From an uncultured Alcanivoracaceae bacterium (GTDB lineage: Bacteria; Pseudomonadota; Gammaproteobacteria; Pseudomonadales; Alcanivoracaceae): a stretch of DNA of 7,084 bases. The stretch lies in the NCBI GenBank assembly GCA_937943665.1, contig CALEAR010000255.1, positions 1-7,084 of the forward strand. The letters are read 5' to 3'. The position numbers and the translations under genes are program-made. Below the pieces are notes generated by a model. The model ran no database searches and was not told the origin of the DNA. It worked only from the letters and a program-made list of their open reading frames with translations. Position 1 is the stretch's first letter; the number at the start of each line of letters is the position of its first letter. Positions 1 through 6,327 of this stretch are shown here, piece after piece.

Positions 1-1247
1 ATCTCTGTGGTTTGCGCATTGGTGTGAATGGTCACATTATCCATGGAGCGCAGCTTTTTCTGTAGTACTTCATCGGCGCGCAGCTGAGTATCAAACTCCA
101 ATAGAGTAACGTGTTCCACAATGTTGGCTAAATCAATGGCCGCTTCCACACCGGAGTTACCACCACCAATCACCGCCACTTTTTTGCCCTTGAATAAAGG
201 AGCATCACAGTGGGGGCAGTAGGCCACACCCTTGTTGCGGTATTCTTGCTCACCGGGCACGTTCACATTACGCCAGCGGGCACCGGTGGAAATAATCAAA
301 GATTTCGCCTTCAAGCTAGCACCGGATTCAAACTCCACCTCGTGCAAGCCGTTGGGCTCCTTTGCCGGAATCAGCTTAGTGGCGGTTTGCAGGTTCATAA
401 TATCCACGTCGTAATCACGCACGTGCTCTTCTAACTCTGCGGCTAACCGTGGACCTTCAGTGGCTTTCACAGAAACAAAGTTTTCAATGGCAGAGGTATC
501 TAATACTTGGCCGCCAAAACGTTGGGCCGCCACCCCTGTGTTAAAGCCCTTGCGCACCGCATAAATGGCGGCAGCAGCTCCGGCGGGGCCACCTCCTACC
601 ACTAACACATCAAAGGGGTCTTTTTCCTTCATGCTAGCAGCGGCACGATCCGCAGCACCGGTATCAATTCTGGCTAAAATCTCTTCCACGCCCATGCGGC
701 CAGAGGCAAAATTCTCACCATTTAAAAACACCGTGGGCACGGACATCACTTGGCGGCTTTCCACTTCCTCCTGGAACAGGGCGCCATCAATGGCATCGTG
801 GCGAATATTGGGGTTGAGCACCGCCATAAGGTTTAAGGCCTGCACCACATCGGGGCAGTTTTGGCAAGAAAGGGAGTAAAACGTCTCAAAATGAAACTCC
901 CCCTCAAGCTGTTGAATTTGTTCAATCACTTCATCGCTTAAGCGCGAAGGGTGCCCACCCACTTGTAACAGGGCCAATACCAAGGAAGTAAACTCATGGC
1001 CAAGGGGTATCCCAGCAAAAAAGAGCTTTTGTTCACCCCCGGGGCGGGTAATTTGGAAAGAAGGTTTGCGATCATTATCGCCATCTTCACGGAGCGTGAT
1101 GTGCTCGGACATTGCAGCAATTTCTGTGAGCAGTGTTTTTAACTCGGCAGATTTCTCGCTGTCATCCAAGGTGGCTACTATCTCAAAAGGAACCGTGATG
1201 CGCTCCATGTAAGCTTGTAATTGGGCTTTTAAATCAGCATCTAACAT
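1..1247 (-). CDS. ahpF: Alkyl hydroperoxide reductase subunit F (partial, C-terminus outside window)
   Basis: This is the cytosolic flavoenzyme that moves electrons from NADH through FAD and two CxxC disulfides to AhpC. The translation from ATG 1247-1245 gives 415 residues before the left edge; the E. coli protein is about 521, so roughly 105 C-terminal residues are missing. Visible in order: an N-terminal double-thioredoxin-fold region with the redox centre C128-Q-N-C131, a linker near 197-210, the FAD-binding glycine motif GGGPAG at 218-223, the thioredoxin-reductase-type CPHC at 344-347, and the NADH-binding GGGNSG at 361-366. All key cysteines are present. The start is supported by a GGAG ribosome-binding site at 1255-1258, 7 nt upstream, and by the family-typical N-terminus ([10 protein letters not shown]). 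It lies 70 bp downstream of ahpC on the same strand, in the usual ahpCF order. Identification is very secure. Confidence 0.97.
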   Translation of the reverse strand, partial: MLDADLKAQLQAYMERITVPFEIVATLDDSEKSAELKTLLTEIAAMSEHITLREDGDNDRKPSFQITRPGGEQKLFFAGIPLGHEFTSLVLALLQVGGHPSRLSDEVIEQIQQLEGEFHFETFYSLSCQNCPDVVQALNLMAVLNPNIRHDAIDGALFQEEVESRQVMSVPTVFLNGENFASGRMGVEEILARIDTGAADRAAASMKEKDPFDVLVVGGGPAGAAAAIYAVRKGFNTGVAAQRFGGQVLDTSAIENFVSVKATEGPRLAAELEEHVRDYDVDIMNLQTATKLIPAKEPNGLHEVEFESGASLKAKSLIISTGARWRNVNVPGEQEYRNKGVAYCPHCDAPLFKGKKVAVIGGGNSGVEAAIDLANIVEHVTLLEFDTQLRADEVLQKKLRSMDNVTIHTNAQTTE

Positions 1248-1277
1248 AAATCATCTCCGTGAATGCGAGGAAGGAGG

Positions 1278-1300
1278 GCTGGAGCCTTGTGGGCTCCAGC
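1278..1300 (-). other. ahpC-ahpF intercistronic RNA hairpin
   Basis: A perfect 9-bp inverted repeat with a 5-nt loop: GCTGGAGCC at 1278-1286 pairs with GGCTCCAGC at 1292-1300. It lies 17 nt after the ahpC stop and about 20 nt before the ahpF ribosome-binding site. No T-tract follows it on either strand (the minus strand continues CCTCCTTCC), so it is not a classical intrinsic terminator. Inference: it may stabilise the 3' end of an ahpC transcript or partly attenuate read-through, giving more AhpC than AhpF. Confidence 0.7.
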
Positions 1301-1317
1301 ATGAACCTATTTGGGGT

Positions 1318-1881
1318 TTAGATCTTACCCACAAGGTCTAAAGAAGGCTTAAGGGTTTCATCACCTTCTTTCCACTTAGCAGGGCACACTTCGCCAGGGT
1401 TGTTAGCCACGTACTGAGCTGCTTTTACTTTGCGTAGTAGCTCGCTGGCGTCACGGCCAATACCACCATCGTGAAGTTCAATGATCTTGATCTGACCTTC
1501 AGGGTTGATCACAAAGGTACCACGCTCAGCAATACCGTCTTCTTCGATGAGTACTTCGAAGTTGCGGGAAAGGGTGTGGGTTGGATCACCAATGAGGGGG
1601 TACTTCACCTTGCTGATGGCTTCAGAAGTATCGTGCCAGGCTTTGTGCGCGAAGTGAGTGTCGGTGGATACGCCGTACACTTCAACACCTAGCTTCTGGA
1701 ACTCATCGTAGTGATCGGCAAGGTCTTCTAGCTCTGTGGGGCACACAAAGGTGAAGTCGGCAGGGTAGAAAAAAACCACAGACCACTTGCCTTTAAGGTC
1801 TTGCTCGGTAACTTCGATGAATTCGCCATCTTTAAATGCAGTGGCTTTAAAGGGCTTAACCTCTGTATTAATTAAGGACAT
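1318..1881 (-). CDS. ahpC: Alkyl hydroperoxide reductase subunit C (typical 2-Cys peroxiredoxin)
   Basis: Cytosolic AhpC/Prx1-class peroxiredoxin that reduces H2O2, organic hydroperoxides and peroxynitrite, and is itself recycled by AhpF. The protein is 187 aa, the same length as E. coli AhpC. The peroxidatic cysteine is C47 in the motif FTFVCPTE, with T44 and R120 as the expected active-site partners. The resolving cysteine is C166 in GEVCPAKW, and the C-terminus SLDLVGKI is the standard bacterial ending. The start ATG 1881-1879 is preceded by an AGGAG ribosome-binding site at 1888-1892 with 6-nt spacing. It is the first gene of the ahpCF operon; a sigma70-like promoter and a candidate OxyR site lie upstream (1922-1987), matching the peroxide-inducible control known for this operon in E. 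coli. No damage or unusual residues were seen. Confidence 0.98.
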   Translation of the reverse strand: MSLINTEVKPFKATAFKDGEFIEVTEQDLKGKWSVVFFYPADFTFVCPTELEDLADHYDEFQKLGVEVYGVSTDTHFAHKAWHDTSEAISKVKYPLIGDPTHTLSRNFEVLIEEDGIAERGTFVINPEGQIKIIELHDGGIGRDASELLRKVKAAQYVANNPGEVCPAKWKEGDETLKPSLDLVGKI

Positions 1882-1921
1882 ATATCGCTCCTAAATAGTT
1901 TTGTTGTCAGGTTCAGGGTCT

Positions 1922-1950
1922 ATAGTAAGCTGAGTTCGGCTATAAGTTAA
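1922..1950 (-). promoter_or_regulatory. Candidate sigma70-type promoter of ahpCF
   Basis: On the minus strand, TTAACT (1950-1945, 4/6 to the -35 consensus) is separated by 17 bp from TACTAT (1927-1922, 4/6 to the -10 consensus). Transcription would start near 1915, giving a leader of about 34 nt to the ahpC ATG. Both boxes are weak, as expected for an activator-dependent promoter, and the candidate OxyR site directly abuts the -35 box. The placement is inference. Confidence 0.5.
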
Positions 1951-1987
1951 GTTTATCAACTTTATGGTGCCGATTGCTGATACCTAT
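1951..1987 (-). promoter_or_regulatory. Candidate OxyR-binding site upstream of ahpC
   Basis: The OxyR consensus is four tetranucleotides, ATAG-N7-CTAT-N7-ATAG-N7-CTAT, with T and A preferences inside the first and third spacers. On the minus strand the four boxes here are ATAG (1987-1984), CAAT (1976-1973), ATAA (1965-1962) and AAAC (1954-1951), all at exact 7-nt spacing. The distal half matches 9 of 10 defined positions, including the internal T and A; the proximal half is degenerate (about 5 of 10). The element ends immediately before the putative -35 box, where OxyR sits to contact RNA polymerase. What is seen is the pattern and position; OxyR binding is inferred. Confidence 0.5.
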
Positions 1988-2142
1988 CGATGCTGATAAC
2001 CGTTGTGTTGCTCCTCGCAGCAAGAACCAACGGCACAAGCAACTAGGCATAATGCCTTGTTACACCACAGTTTTCATCCTTTTGCTGTGATAGTAATTAA
2101 TAATGAGGCCAAGGAAAGGAATTACAAGGGCTAAGAAAGGTA

Positions 2143-2174
2143 AAAGAAGAAAAAAGGCGCTAAGGGTTAGCGCC
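2143..2174 (-). terminator. Intrinsic terminator of the metG-patatin transcript
   Basis: A perfect 8-bp stem (arms 2156-2163 and 2167-2174, GGCGCTAA with TTAGCGCC) with a 3-nt loop is followed on the minus strand by a T-rich tail (six T at 2155-2150, then C, TT, C and more T). The TAA stop codon of the patatin-like gene (2169-2167) lies inside the stem arm, so termination follows translation with essentially no 3' untranslated region. It separates this unit from the downstream ahpCF promoter. Confidence 0.9.
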
Positions 2175-3228
2175 AGGTGGTGATTTCCTCAAGGGCGGAA
2201 AGATCCCCCTCGCAAAAGCGCATAAATTCTTCCACCAGTTGGGCAGAGCGGGCCATGCTTTCCCCCCAGGCTGCAATGCGCTCCTTATCTTTCATGTTTA
2301 CAAAATCATGGCGATCAGGAATGCGCTGCAAAGGTTGCTTAGCCAACCATGCTTCATTGGGGCACAGCAGCACCACATTGTGGAAGTGTTGAGGGTTGGG
2401 CTTGCGCCATTTTATGGCCTTATCAAACCACCCTGGGGTAATGTGGGAATAGAAGTGGGGGTACAGCACAATGCCCTCACGGGCGAAGGGAATATCAAAG
2501 TGATAATCCGTAATGCCTCCATCGTAATACATGCCAGGTGTGGCGCCGGCAATATCTTTTACCCCCTCAAGCACCAAGGGAATTGCGCCCGAGGCGGCAA
2601 TGGCCTGGCGAATGTTTTCTGCAGTAAGGGGGGCAATTTGCGTGGGCAGGGTGGGCCATTGAATGGGGCTAAAGCCCTCTGGCTGAAATACCACACGTTC
2701 AAAACAGCTGCCCAAAAAACGGCGCGAAAGGGCATTGGCCGCTGCTGTGGCGCCAAGGCCTAAGGCCTGTACCGCACGGATGGACGATTGGTTTAAATGC
2801 TTGGCGCGGGCGGCCACCACATGGAGTTTAAACACAGGGTTGTTGGCTGCATAAGCCTCACTGTTGGGGCGGCTGAAAATCACATCCAACAACTGCCGTG
2901 TGTGCGTGGTGATTTCCTTCACCGTCATGCCTTTGGGGTAGCAAATGTGCTGGTAGGCATGGGCAAAATCCCGTGAGGCTTGGGCTGGATCTTCCTGGGC
3001 GAGGCAGGCGAAACGCCACGCCCCCGCGGAGCTGCCCACCACGGGCAAGGGCTCACGGCGGCTCGCAAAAAACTCACCGAATAAATATTCATCGAGCTTG
3101 GCAAAGCTAAGCCATTTGGGGCCGCCACTGGCGCCCACCATGGCGCTGATGTGTTCTTGCTGTAATCCGTGATTCACAATGTGTTGGAAGGCCGTGGGGC
3201 CCGCCAACACACGCAGAGCTCTGGTCAT
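2167..3228 (-). CDS. Patatin-like phospholipase family protein
   Basis: A 353-aa protein with the patatin Ser-Asp dyad layout. A glycine-rich oxyanion-type motif GASGGPKW lies at 32-39, followed about 30 residues later by the nucleophile elbow GSSAG (65-69, serine S67), the conserved ASGAIP block (212-217) and the catalytic-aspartate motif DGG (236-238, D236). All elements needed for acyl hydrolase activity are present, so a lipid acyl-hydrolase or esterase is likely, but the substrate cannot be read from sequence. The first motif is a variant of the usual patatin GGGxxG. No signal peptide or convincing membrane segment is seen, so it is probably cytoplasmic or peripheral. Its ATG (3228-3226) directly follows the metG stop TAA (3231-3229) with no gap, which implies cotranscription and probably translational coupling. 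An intrinsic terminator overlaps its 3' end. Confidence 0.88.
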   Translation of the reverse strand: MTRALRVLAGPTAFQHIVNHGLQQEHISAMVGASGGPKWLSFAKLDEYLFGEFFASRREPLPVVGSSAGAWRFACLAQEDPAQASRDFAHAYQHICYPKGMTVKEITTHTRQLLDVIFSRPNSEAYAANNPVFKLHVVAARAKHLNQSSIRAVQALGLGATAAANALSRRFLGSCFERVVFQPEGFSPIQWPTLPTQIAPLTAENIRQAIAASGAIPLVLEGVKDIAGATPGMYYDGGITDYHFDIPFAREGIVLYPHFYSHITPGWFDKAIKWRKPNPQHFHNVVLLCPNEAWLAKQPLQRIPDRHDFVNMKDKERIAAWGESMARSAQLVEEFMRFCEGDLSALEEITTWR

Positions 3229-5238
3229 TTACTTCACTTCCATGCCAGGGGTTGCACCACTATCGGGGCTTAAGAGGTGAATGTCCTCACCGCCGGGACC
3301 GGCGGCTAATACCATGCCCTCAGATACCCCAAACTTCATCTTACGAGGGGCGAGGTTGGCCACCATAATGGTGAGGCGGTCTTCCAATTCTTCAGGGCTG
3401 TAGCGGGCTTTAATACCAGCAAACACATTGCGTTCGCCCAGTTCGCCCACATCCAGGGTGAGCTGTAGCAATTTATCAGCCCCTTCCACATGGTTGGCTT
3501 TAACAATGCGCGCCACCCGTAAATCCACCTTTAAGAACTCATCAATGCTGATGTAATCCTCTTCGGCTTCTTCCGCCGGTGCTTCCGCTTCGGCATCCGC
3601 TTGGGCAGCGGCCATCATGGCATCGATTTTCTTCTTATCCACGCGCTGCATTAACGGCTTAAAGGGGTTGAGCTTGTGCTCGGTGAGGGTGTGTGCGGCA
3701 TCTGCCCAAGTGAGGGGCGCCACATTCAAGAAGGCTTCTGCTTTTTCCGCCAACACCGGCAATACCGGCTTTAGGTACAACACCAAGAGGCGGAACACGT
3801 TTAGCGCCGTGGTGCACACCGCTTGTACCTTGGCCTCTTGGCCCTCTTCTTTAGCAAGTTGCCAGGGGGCTTGCTCGTTAATATAAGCGTTGGCGTTATC
3901 CGCAATGGTCATGATCAAGCGCATGGCGCGGCCAAACTCGCGTTTTTCATAGGCCTCGGCAATGGCAGCAGCGGCCTCTTGGGCTTCTTTCACCAAGGCG
4001 GGGTTATCAAACTCAGCACCAAGCAAACCATTGGCATTGCGGTGCACAAAGTTGGCGGTGCGGCTGGCAATATTCACCACCTTGCCCACCACATCCGAGT
4101 TCACCCGCTGCATGAAATCATCCAAGCTTAAATCCAAATCATCTACACCTGCGGTGAGCTTGGCGGCAAAGTAATAGCGCAGGTATTCCGGATCTAAGTG
4201 ATCCAAATAGGTGCGCGCCTGAATAAAGTTCCCGCGGGATTTCGACATTTTTTCGCCGTTCACCGTCACAAACCCGTGTACAAACACACCGTTGGGCAAG
4301 CGTAGCTGGGCGCCCTTTAGCATGGCAGGCCAAAAGAGCCCGTGGAAATTAATAATATCCTTGCCAATGAAGTGGTACAGCTCGGCGGTGGAATCCTTAT
4401 TCCAGAAGGCATCAAAATCCACCCCGTGGGCATCGCAATAGTTTTTAAAGCTTGCCATGTAGCCAATGGGGGCATCGAGCCACACATAAAAGTACTTGCC
4501 AGGCTGATCGGGGATCTCAAAGCCAAAGTAGGGCGCTTCGCGGCTAATATCCCACGGCTGAAGGCCATCTTCGATCCATTCATTCAGCTTGTTGGCCACA
4601 CTGGGTTGCAGGGTGCCGCTTTTCGTCCACTCACGTAAAAACTCTGTGAACTGGGGCAAATCAAAAAACAATTGGGTGTTCTTTTTTTCCACGGGGGGCT
4701 TGCCGCTCACGGTGGAAATGGGGTTTAGCAACTCATTGGCATTATAGGTGGCGCCACAGGCTTCACAGTTATCCCCATATTGGCCCGGGGCTTTACAGTG
4801 GGGGCAATCGCCTTTTACAAAGCGATCTGCCAAAAACATTTTCTTTTCTTCATCGTAAAGCTGAGTGATTTCTTTTTCTTTAATAAAGCCTGCATCTCGG
4901 TTGCGCAGGTAAATCATTTCAGAAAGCTCACGGTTTTCTTCACTGTGAGTGGTGTAGTAATTATCGTAGCCGATTAAGAAATCACCAAAATCTTTAACGT
5001 GATCAGCTTTCACCAGTGCGATGTGCTCCTCGGGCGTGCGGCCAAGCTCTTCTGCTTTCAACATAATGGCCGCACCGTGGGCATCATCGGCACACACATA
5101 AATGCAGTTTTCCCCACGCATTTTTTGGAAGCGCACCCAAATATCGGTTTGAATGTGCTCCAACATGTGGCCAAGGTGAATGGGGCCATTGGCATAGGGC
5201 AGTGCGCTGGTAACCAAAATATTGCGAGGCGTTGTCAT
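3229..5238 (-). CDS. metG: Methionyl-tRNA synthetase
   Basis: Class I aminoacyl-tRNA synthetase that activates methionine with ATP and charges initiator and elongator tRNA-Met. From ATG 5238 the protein is 669 aa (E. coli 677). Visible features: the HIGH-type signature HLGH at 21-24; a zinc knuckle with cysteines at 145, 148, 158 and 161; the methionine-pocket segment [11 protein letters not shown] with W253; KMSKS at 330-334; a helical anticodon-binding domain to about 535; an Ala/Glu-rich linker near 540-561; and a C-terminal Trbp111-like OB-fold tRNA-binding/dimerisation domain from about 563 to the end. The start was chosen because [18 protein letters not shown] aligns with family N-termini. 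In-frame ATG 5253 (674 aa) and TTG 5259 (676 aa) remain possible, since none of the three has a good Shine-Dalgarno. The patatin-like gene follows with no gap. Confidence 0.95.
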   Translation of the reverse strand: MTTPRNILVTSALPYANGPIHLGHMLEHIQTDIWVRFQKMRGENCIYVCADDAHGAAIMLKAEELGRTPEEHIALVKADHVKDFGDFLIGYDNYYTTHSEENRELSEMIYLRNRDAGFIKEKEITQLYDEEKKMFLADRFVKGDCPHCKAPGQYGDNCEACGATYNANELLNPISTVSGKPPVEKKNTQLFFDLPQFTEFLREWTKSGTLQPSVANKLNEWIEDGLQPWDISREAPYFGFEIPDQPGKYFYVWLDAPIGYMASFKNYCDAHGVDFDAFWNKDSTAELYHFIGKDIINFHGLFWPAMLKGAQLRLPNGVFVHGFVTVNGEKMSKSRGNFIQARTYLDHLDPEYLRYYFAAKLTAGVDDLDLSLDDFMQRVNSDVVGKVVNIASRTANFVHRNANGLLGAEFDNPALVKEAQEAAAAIAEAYEKREFGRAMRLIMTIADNANAYINEQAPWQLAKEEGQEAKVQAVCTTALNVFRLLVLYLKPVLPVLAEKAEAFLNVAPLTWADAAHTLTEHKLNPFKPLMQRVDKKKIDAMMAAAQADAEAEAPAEEAEEDYISIDEFLKVDLRVARIVKANHVEGADKLLQLTLDVGELGERNVFAGIKARYSPEELEDRLTIMVANLAPRKMKFGVSEGMVLAAGPGGEDIHLLSPDSGATPGMEVK

Positions 5239-5275
5239 AGGTAAAAAATCCATAACCAAGGTGAAAGGGGGCCCT

Positions 5276-5308
5276 ATGATACTCTGCTAAAACACATATT
5301 TCATGTGT
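5276..5308 (-). promoter_or_regulatory. Possible metG promoter -10 with overlapping dyad
   Basis: On the minus strand TATCAT (5281-5276, 5/6 to the -10 consensus) lies about 38 bp before the preferred metG start. No good -35 box is seen at 16-18 bp. Where it should lie there is instead a 6-bp inverted repeat with a 5-nt spacer: ACACAT at 5292-5297 and ATGTGT at 5303-5308. This geometry would suit a repressor or activator site, but no known regulator motif is recognised. Confidence 0.3.
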
Positions 5309-5377
5309 GCACTCGGAGTCCATGCGGTTTTTGTGTGAGCACGGTATCATGGCCGTTTTTTCACAGGGATACCCACC

Positions 5378-5686
5378 ATGACAATGGAACACGATGAACT
5401 CACCCTGCGCCTAAATGCCGAAACCGCCACCATTGCGTGGAGTGAATTGCAGCGCTATTTCGCCCAAGGGCGCACCCTTTATGTGGCCCCCGAGTTGGAT
5501 TTGGTGGCCGTGGCCAAAGCCATAGTGGAAGATAACAGCGCCTATATGGAGCCCCTCGTGGCCCAGGAAGCGGTGCGCGCCGTGCTCGATGAAGAGGCGC
5601 AACAGTGGCTTGCCCAAGATGCCTCCGTGTGGGCCGTGGTGGTGCCGCCCTATGTGTTGGTACAACCGGCCACCACGCAGCACTAA
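5378..5686 (+). CDS. DUF2288 family protein of unknown function
   Basis: A small acidic protein of 102 aa. I recognise the DUF2288 pattern found in Pseudomonas and relatives: an N-terminal ETATIAWSELQRYFAQG segment, a middle LDLVAVAKAIVEDN segment, and a C-terminal WAVVVPPYVLVQ strand (about 89-97). No catalytic motif, metal-binding cluster, signal peptide or membrane segment is visible, and the family's function is not known to me. ATG 5378 is preferred because AGGGA at 5365-5369 lies 8 nt upstream; ATG 5384 is in frame but worse spaced. It is transcribed divergently from metG (139 bp from the preferred metG ATG) and appears to be a single-gene unit, since a probable terminator follows and groESL has its own promoters. 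Confidence 0.8.
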   Translation: MTMEHDELTLRLNAETATIAWSELQRYFAQGRTLYVAPELDLVAVAKAIVEDNSAYMEPLVAQEAVRAVLDEEAQQWLAQDASVWAVVVPPYVLVQPATTQH

Positions 5687-5710
5687 CCCTGTGGGTGGTG
5701 GGTGTTTTTT
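5670..5710 (+). terminator. Probable terminator after the DUF2288 gene
   Basis: CCACCAC (5670-5676, inside the last codons of the gene) can pair with GTGGTGG (5695-5701), and a run of six T follows at 5705-5710. The loop is long (18 nt) and a competing ACCC/GGGT pairing exists, so the exact structure is uncertain. A GC-rich stem followed by T6 right after a stop codon (5684-5686) still suggests rho-independent termination. Confidence 0.5.
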
Positions 5711-5760
5711 GAGCAATCTTGCCGCCACTTAAAAAATTTCTCCATAAATGCTTTTTGCCT

Positions 5761-5788
5761 CTTGAAAAGCCAATAACCCACCCCATAT
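5761..5788 (+). promoter_or_regulatory. Sigma32 (RpoH) heat-shock promoter of groESL
   Basis: CTTGAAA at 5761-5767 and CCCCATAT at 5781-5788 are separated by 13 bp. This matches the E. coli sigma32 consensus (CTTGAAA, 11-16 bp, CCCCATNT) at every defined position. The predicted start is near 5795, about 210 nt before groES, so this transcript would run through the downstream sigma70 promoter and the CIRCE. Use by RpoH is inferred, but a chance full match directly upstream of groES is unlikely. Confidence 0.88.
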
Positions 5789-5813
5789 CACCCTCCGTGC
5801 TAAGGCAATGATG

Positions 5814-5842
5814 GCACTCCAAAGGCTTGACAGATGGAGTGC
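5814..5842 (+). repeat. CIRCE-like dyad straddling the groESL -35 box
   Basis: GCACTCC (5814-5820) and GGAGTGC (5836-5842) form a perfect 7-bp inverted repeat with a 15-bp spacer. The arms contain the same GCACTC/GAGTGC core as the CIRCE 12 bp downstream. The spacer holds the sigma70 -35 box TTGACA (5827-5832). It is not a standard CIRCE, because the inter-arm distance is longer than 9 bp and the outer bases diverge. It could be an auxiliary HrcA site, a relic, or an RNA hairpin in the sigma32 transcript. Confidence 0.6.
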
Positions 5843-5854
5843 GCTTATTATGAT
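5827..5854 (+). promoter_or_regulatory. Sigma70 promoter of groESL
   Basis: A perfect -35 box TTGACA (5827-5832) and the -10 box TATGAT (5849-5854, 5/6) are separated by 16 bp. Transcription should begin near 5861, about 143 nt before groES. The last base of the -10 box is the first base of the CIRCE, so HrcA binding would block polymerase access or escape. This is the expected housekeeping, HrcA-repressed promoter. Confidence 0.88.
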
Positions 5855-5880
5855 TAGCACTCGCATGCTTTGAGTGCTAG
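5854..5880 (+). promoter_or_regulatory. CIRCE operator (HrcA-binding site)
   Basis: TTAGCACTC at 5854-5862 and GAGTGCTAG at 5872-5880 are separated by exactly 9 bp. The CIRCE consensus is TTAGCACTC-N9-GAGTGCTAA, so 17 of 18 arm positions match; only the last A is G. It overlaps the -10/start region of the sigma70 promoter. In known systems the HrcA repressor binds here and needs GroEL to stay active, so titration of GroEL by unfolded protein relieves repression. hrcA is not in the window, and its presence in the genome is predicted. Confidence 0.95.
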
Positions 5881-5909
5881 TTTGTTAGCCAAAGCCGTTA
5901 AAATTTTGT

Positions 5910-5967
5910 GCCAAGCGGCCACCTGCTTGGTGTGTATAAGTGAAAGGGGCAGCGTGTTGGCTGCCTC
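5910..5967 (+). other. Two tandem hairpins in the groES leader
   Basis: Hairpin 1 pairs CCAAGC (5911-5916) with GCTTGG (5925-5930) across an 8-nt loop, extendable by a G-T pair. Hairpin 2 pairs GGCAGC (5948-5953) with GCTGCC (5960-5965) across a 6-nt loop, extendable to 8 bp with one wobble (5946-5967). Both lie between the CIRCE and the groES ribosome-binding site (AGGAG, 5989-5993) and leave that site unpaired. No T-tract follows. A role in mRNA stability is a guess. Confidence 0.5.
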
Positions 5968-6003
5968 CATGTAGCTGAAACCTTTAACAGGAGAACAGAG
6001 GCA

Positions 6004-6294
6004 ATGAAAATTCGTCCTTTGCATGATCGCGTGGTAATCCGTCGCGCCGAAGAAGAAACCAAAAGCGCTGGCGGCATTGTGCTGCCTGGTTCTGCCACCG
6101 AAAAGCCCGCACGTGGTGAAGTGATCGCAGTGGGCAATGGCAAGATTAACGATAAAGGTGAAGCACGCCCCCTAGATGTAAAGGTGGGTGATCAGGTGAT
6201 CTTCGGCCAGTACGCTGGCAATACAGTGAAAGTGGATGACGAAGAGCTCTTGATTTTGAACGAAAGCGAAATTCTCGCTGTGGTTGAAGCTTAA
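6004..6294 (+). CDS. groES: Co-chaperonin GroES (Hsp10)
   Basis: GroES is the cytosolic heptameric lid that caps the GroEL cavity during ATP-dependent folding. The protein is 96 aa (E. coli 97). It begins with the invariant [10 protein letters not shown]; the flexible mobile loop spans about 17-34 and contains the GroEL-contacting tripeptide IVL (25-27). The middle section (GEVIAVGNG at 38-46; [12 protein letters not shown]) and the terminal ILAVVEA are typical. ATG 6004 is preceded by AGGAG at 5989-5993 with 10-nt spacing. It is the first gene of groESL, 45 nt before groEL. Predicted control: a sigma32 promoter, a sigma70 promoter and CIRCE, all within the preceding 245 bp. Nothing is missing or altered. 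Confidence 0.98.
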   Translation: MKIRPLHDRVVIRRAEEETKSAGGIVLPGSATEKPARGEVIAVGNGKINDKGEARPLDVKVGDQVIFGQYAGNTVKVDDEELLILNESEILAVVEA

Positions 6295-6327
6295 TCGCGC
6301 TTACGTTCCCCTAATTAACGAATTTGA

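Noticed and set aside
210..879. Plus-strand frames of 60-104 codons opposite ahpF.
   Set aside because: ahpF is unambiguous on the minus strand with all redox and nucleotide-binding motifs in frame; these are shadow frames.
1278..1300. The ahpC-ahpF hairpin as an intrinsic terminator.
   Set aside because: No T-tract follows on either strand, and full termination would separate ahpF from its operon promoter.
2045..2058. Small palindrome AGGC-ATAAT-GCCT upstream of the ahpC regulatory region.
   Set aside because: Only 4 bp of stem and no T-tract or regulator match; expected by chance in a stretch this long.
2239..2763. A 174-codon plus-strand frame opposite the patatin-like gene.
   Set aside because: The minus-strand frame carries all patatin motifs in order. 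The plus-strand frame lacks a ribosome-binding site or recognisable domain.
5691..5704. G-rich run after the DUF2288 gene as a G-quadruplex.
   Set aside because: Too few separable G-runs for a stable four-stranded structure; better explained as the 3' arm of the terminator stem.
5400..5822. Minus-strand frames of 140 and 105 codons opposite the DUF2288 gene and into the groESL control region.
   Set aside because: The plus-strand frame has a family match and a good ribosome-binding site. The antisense products are His/Arg/Pro/Gly-rich with no domain, and the longer one overlaps the terminator and sigma32 promoter.
5882..5904. A third groESL promoter (TTGTTA with TAAAAT).
   Set aside because: The boxes are only 11 bp apart, far from the 16-18 bp needed for sigma70, and no better -35 exists for the TAAAAT.
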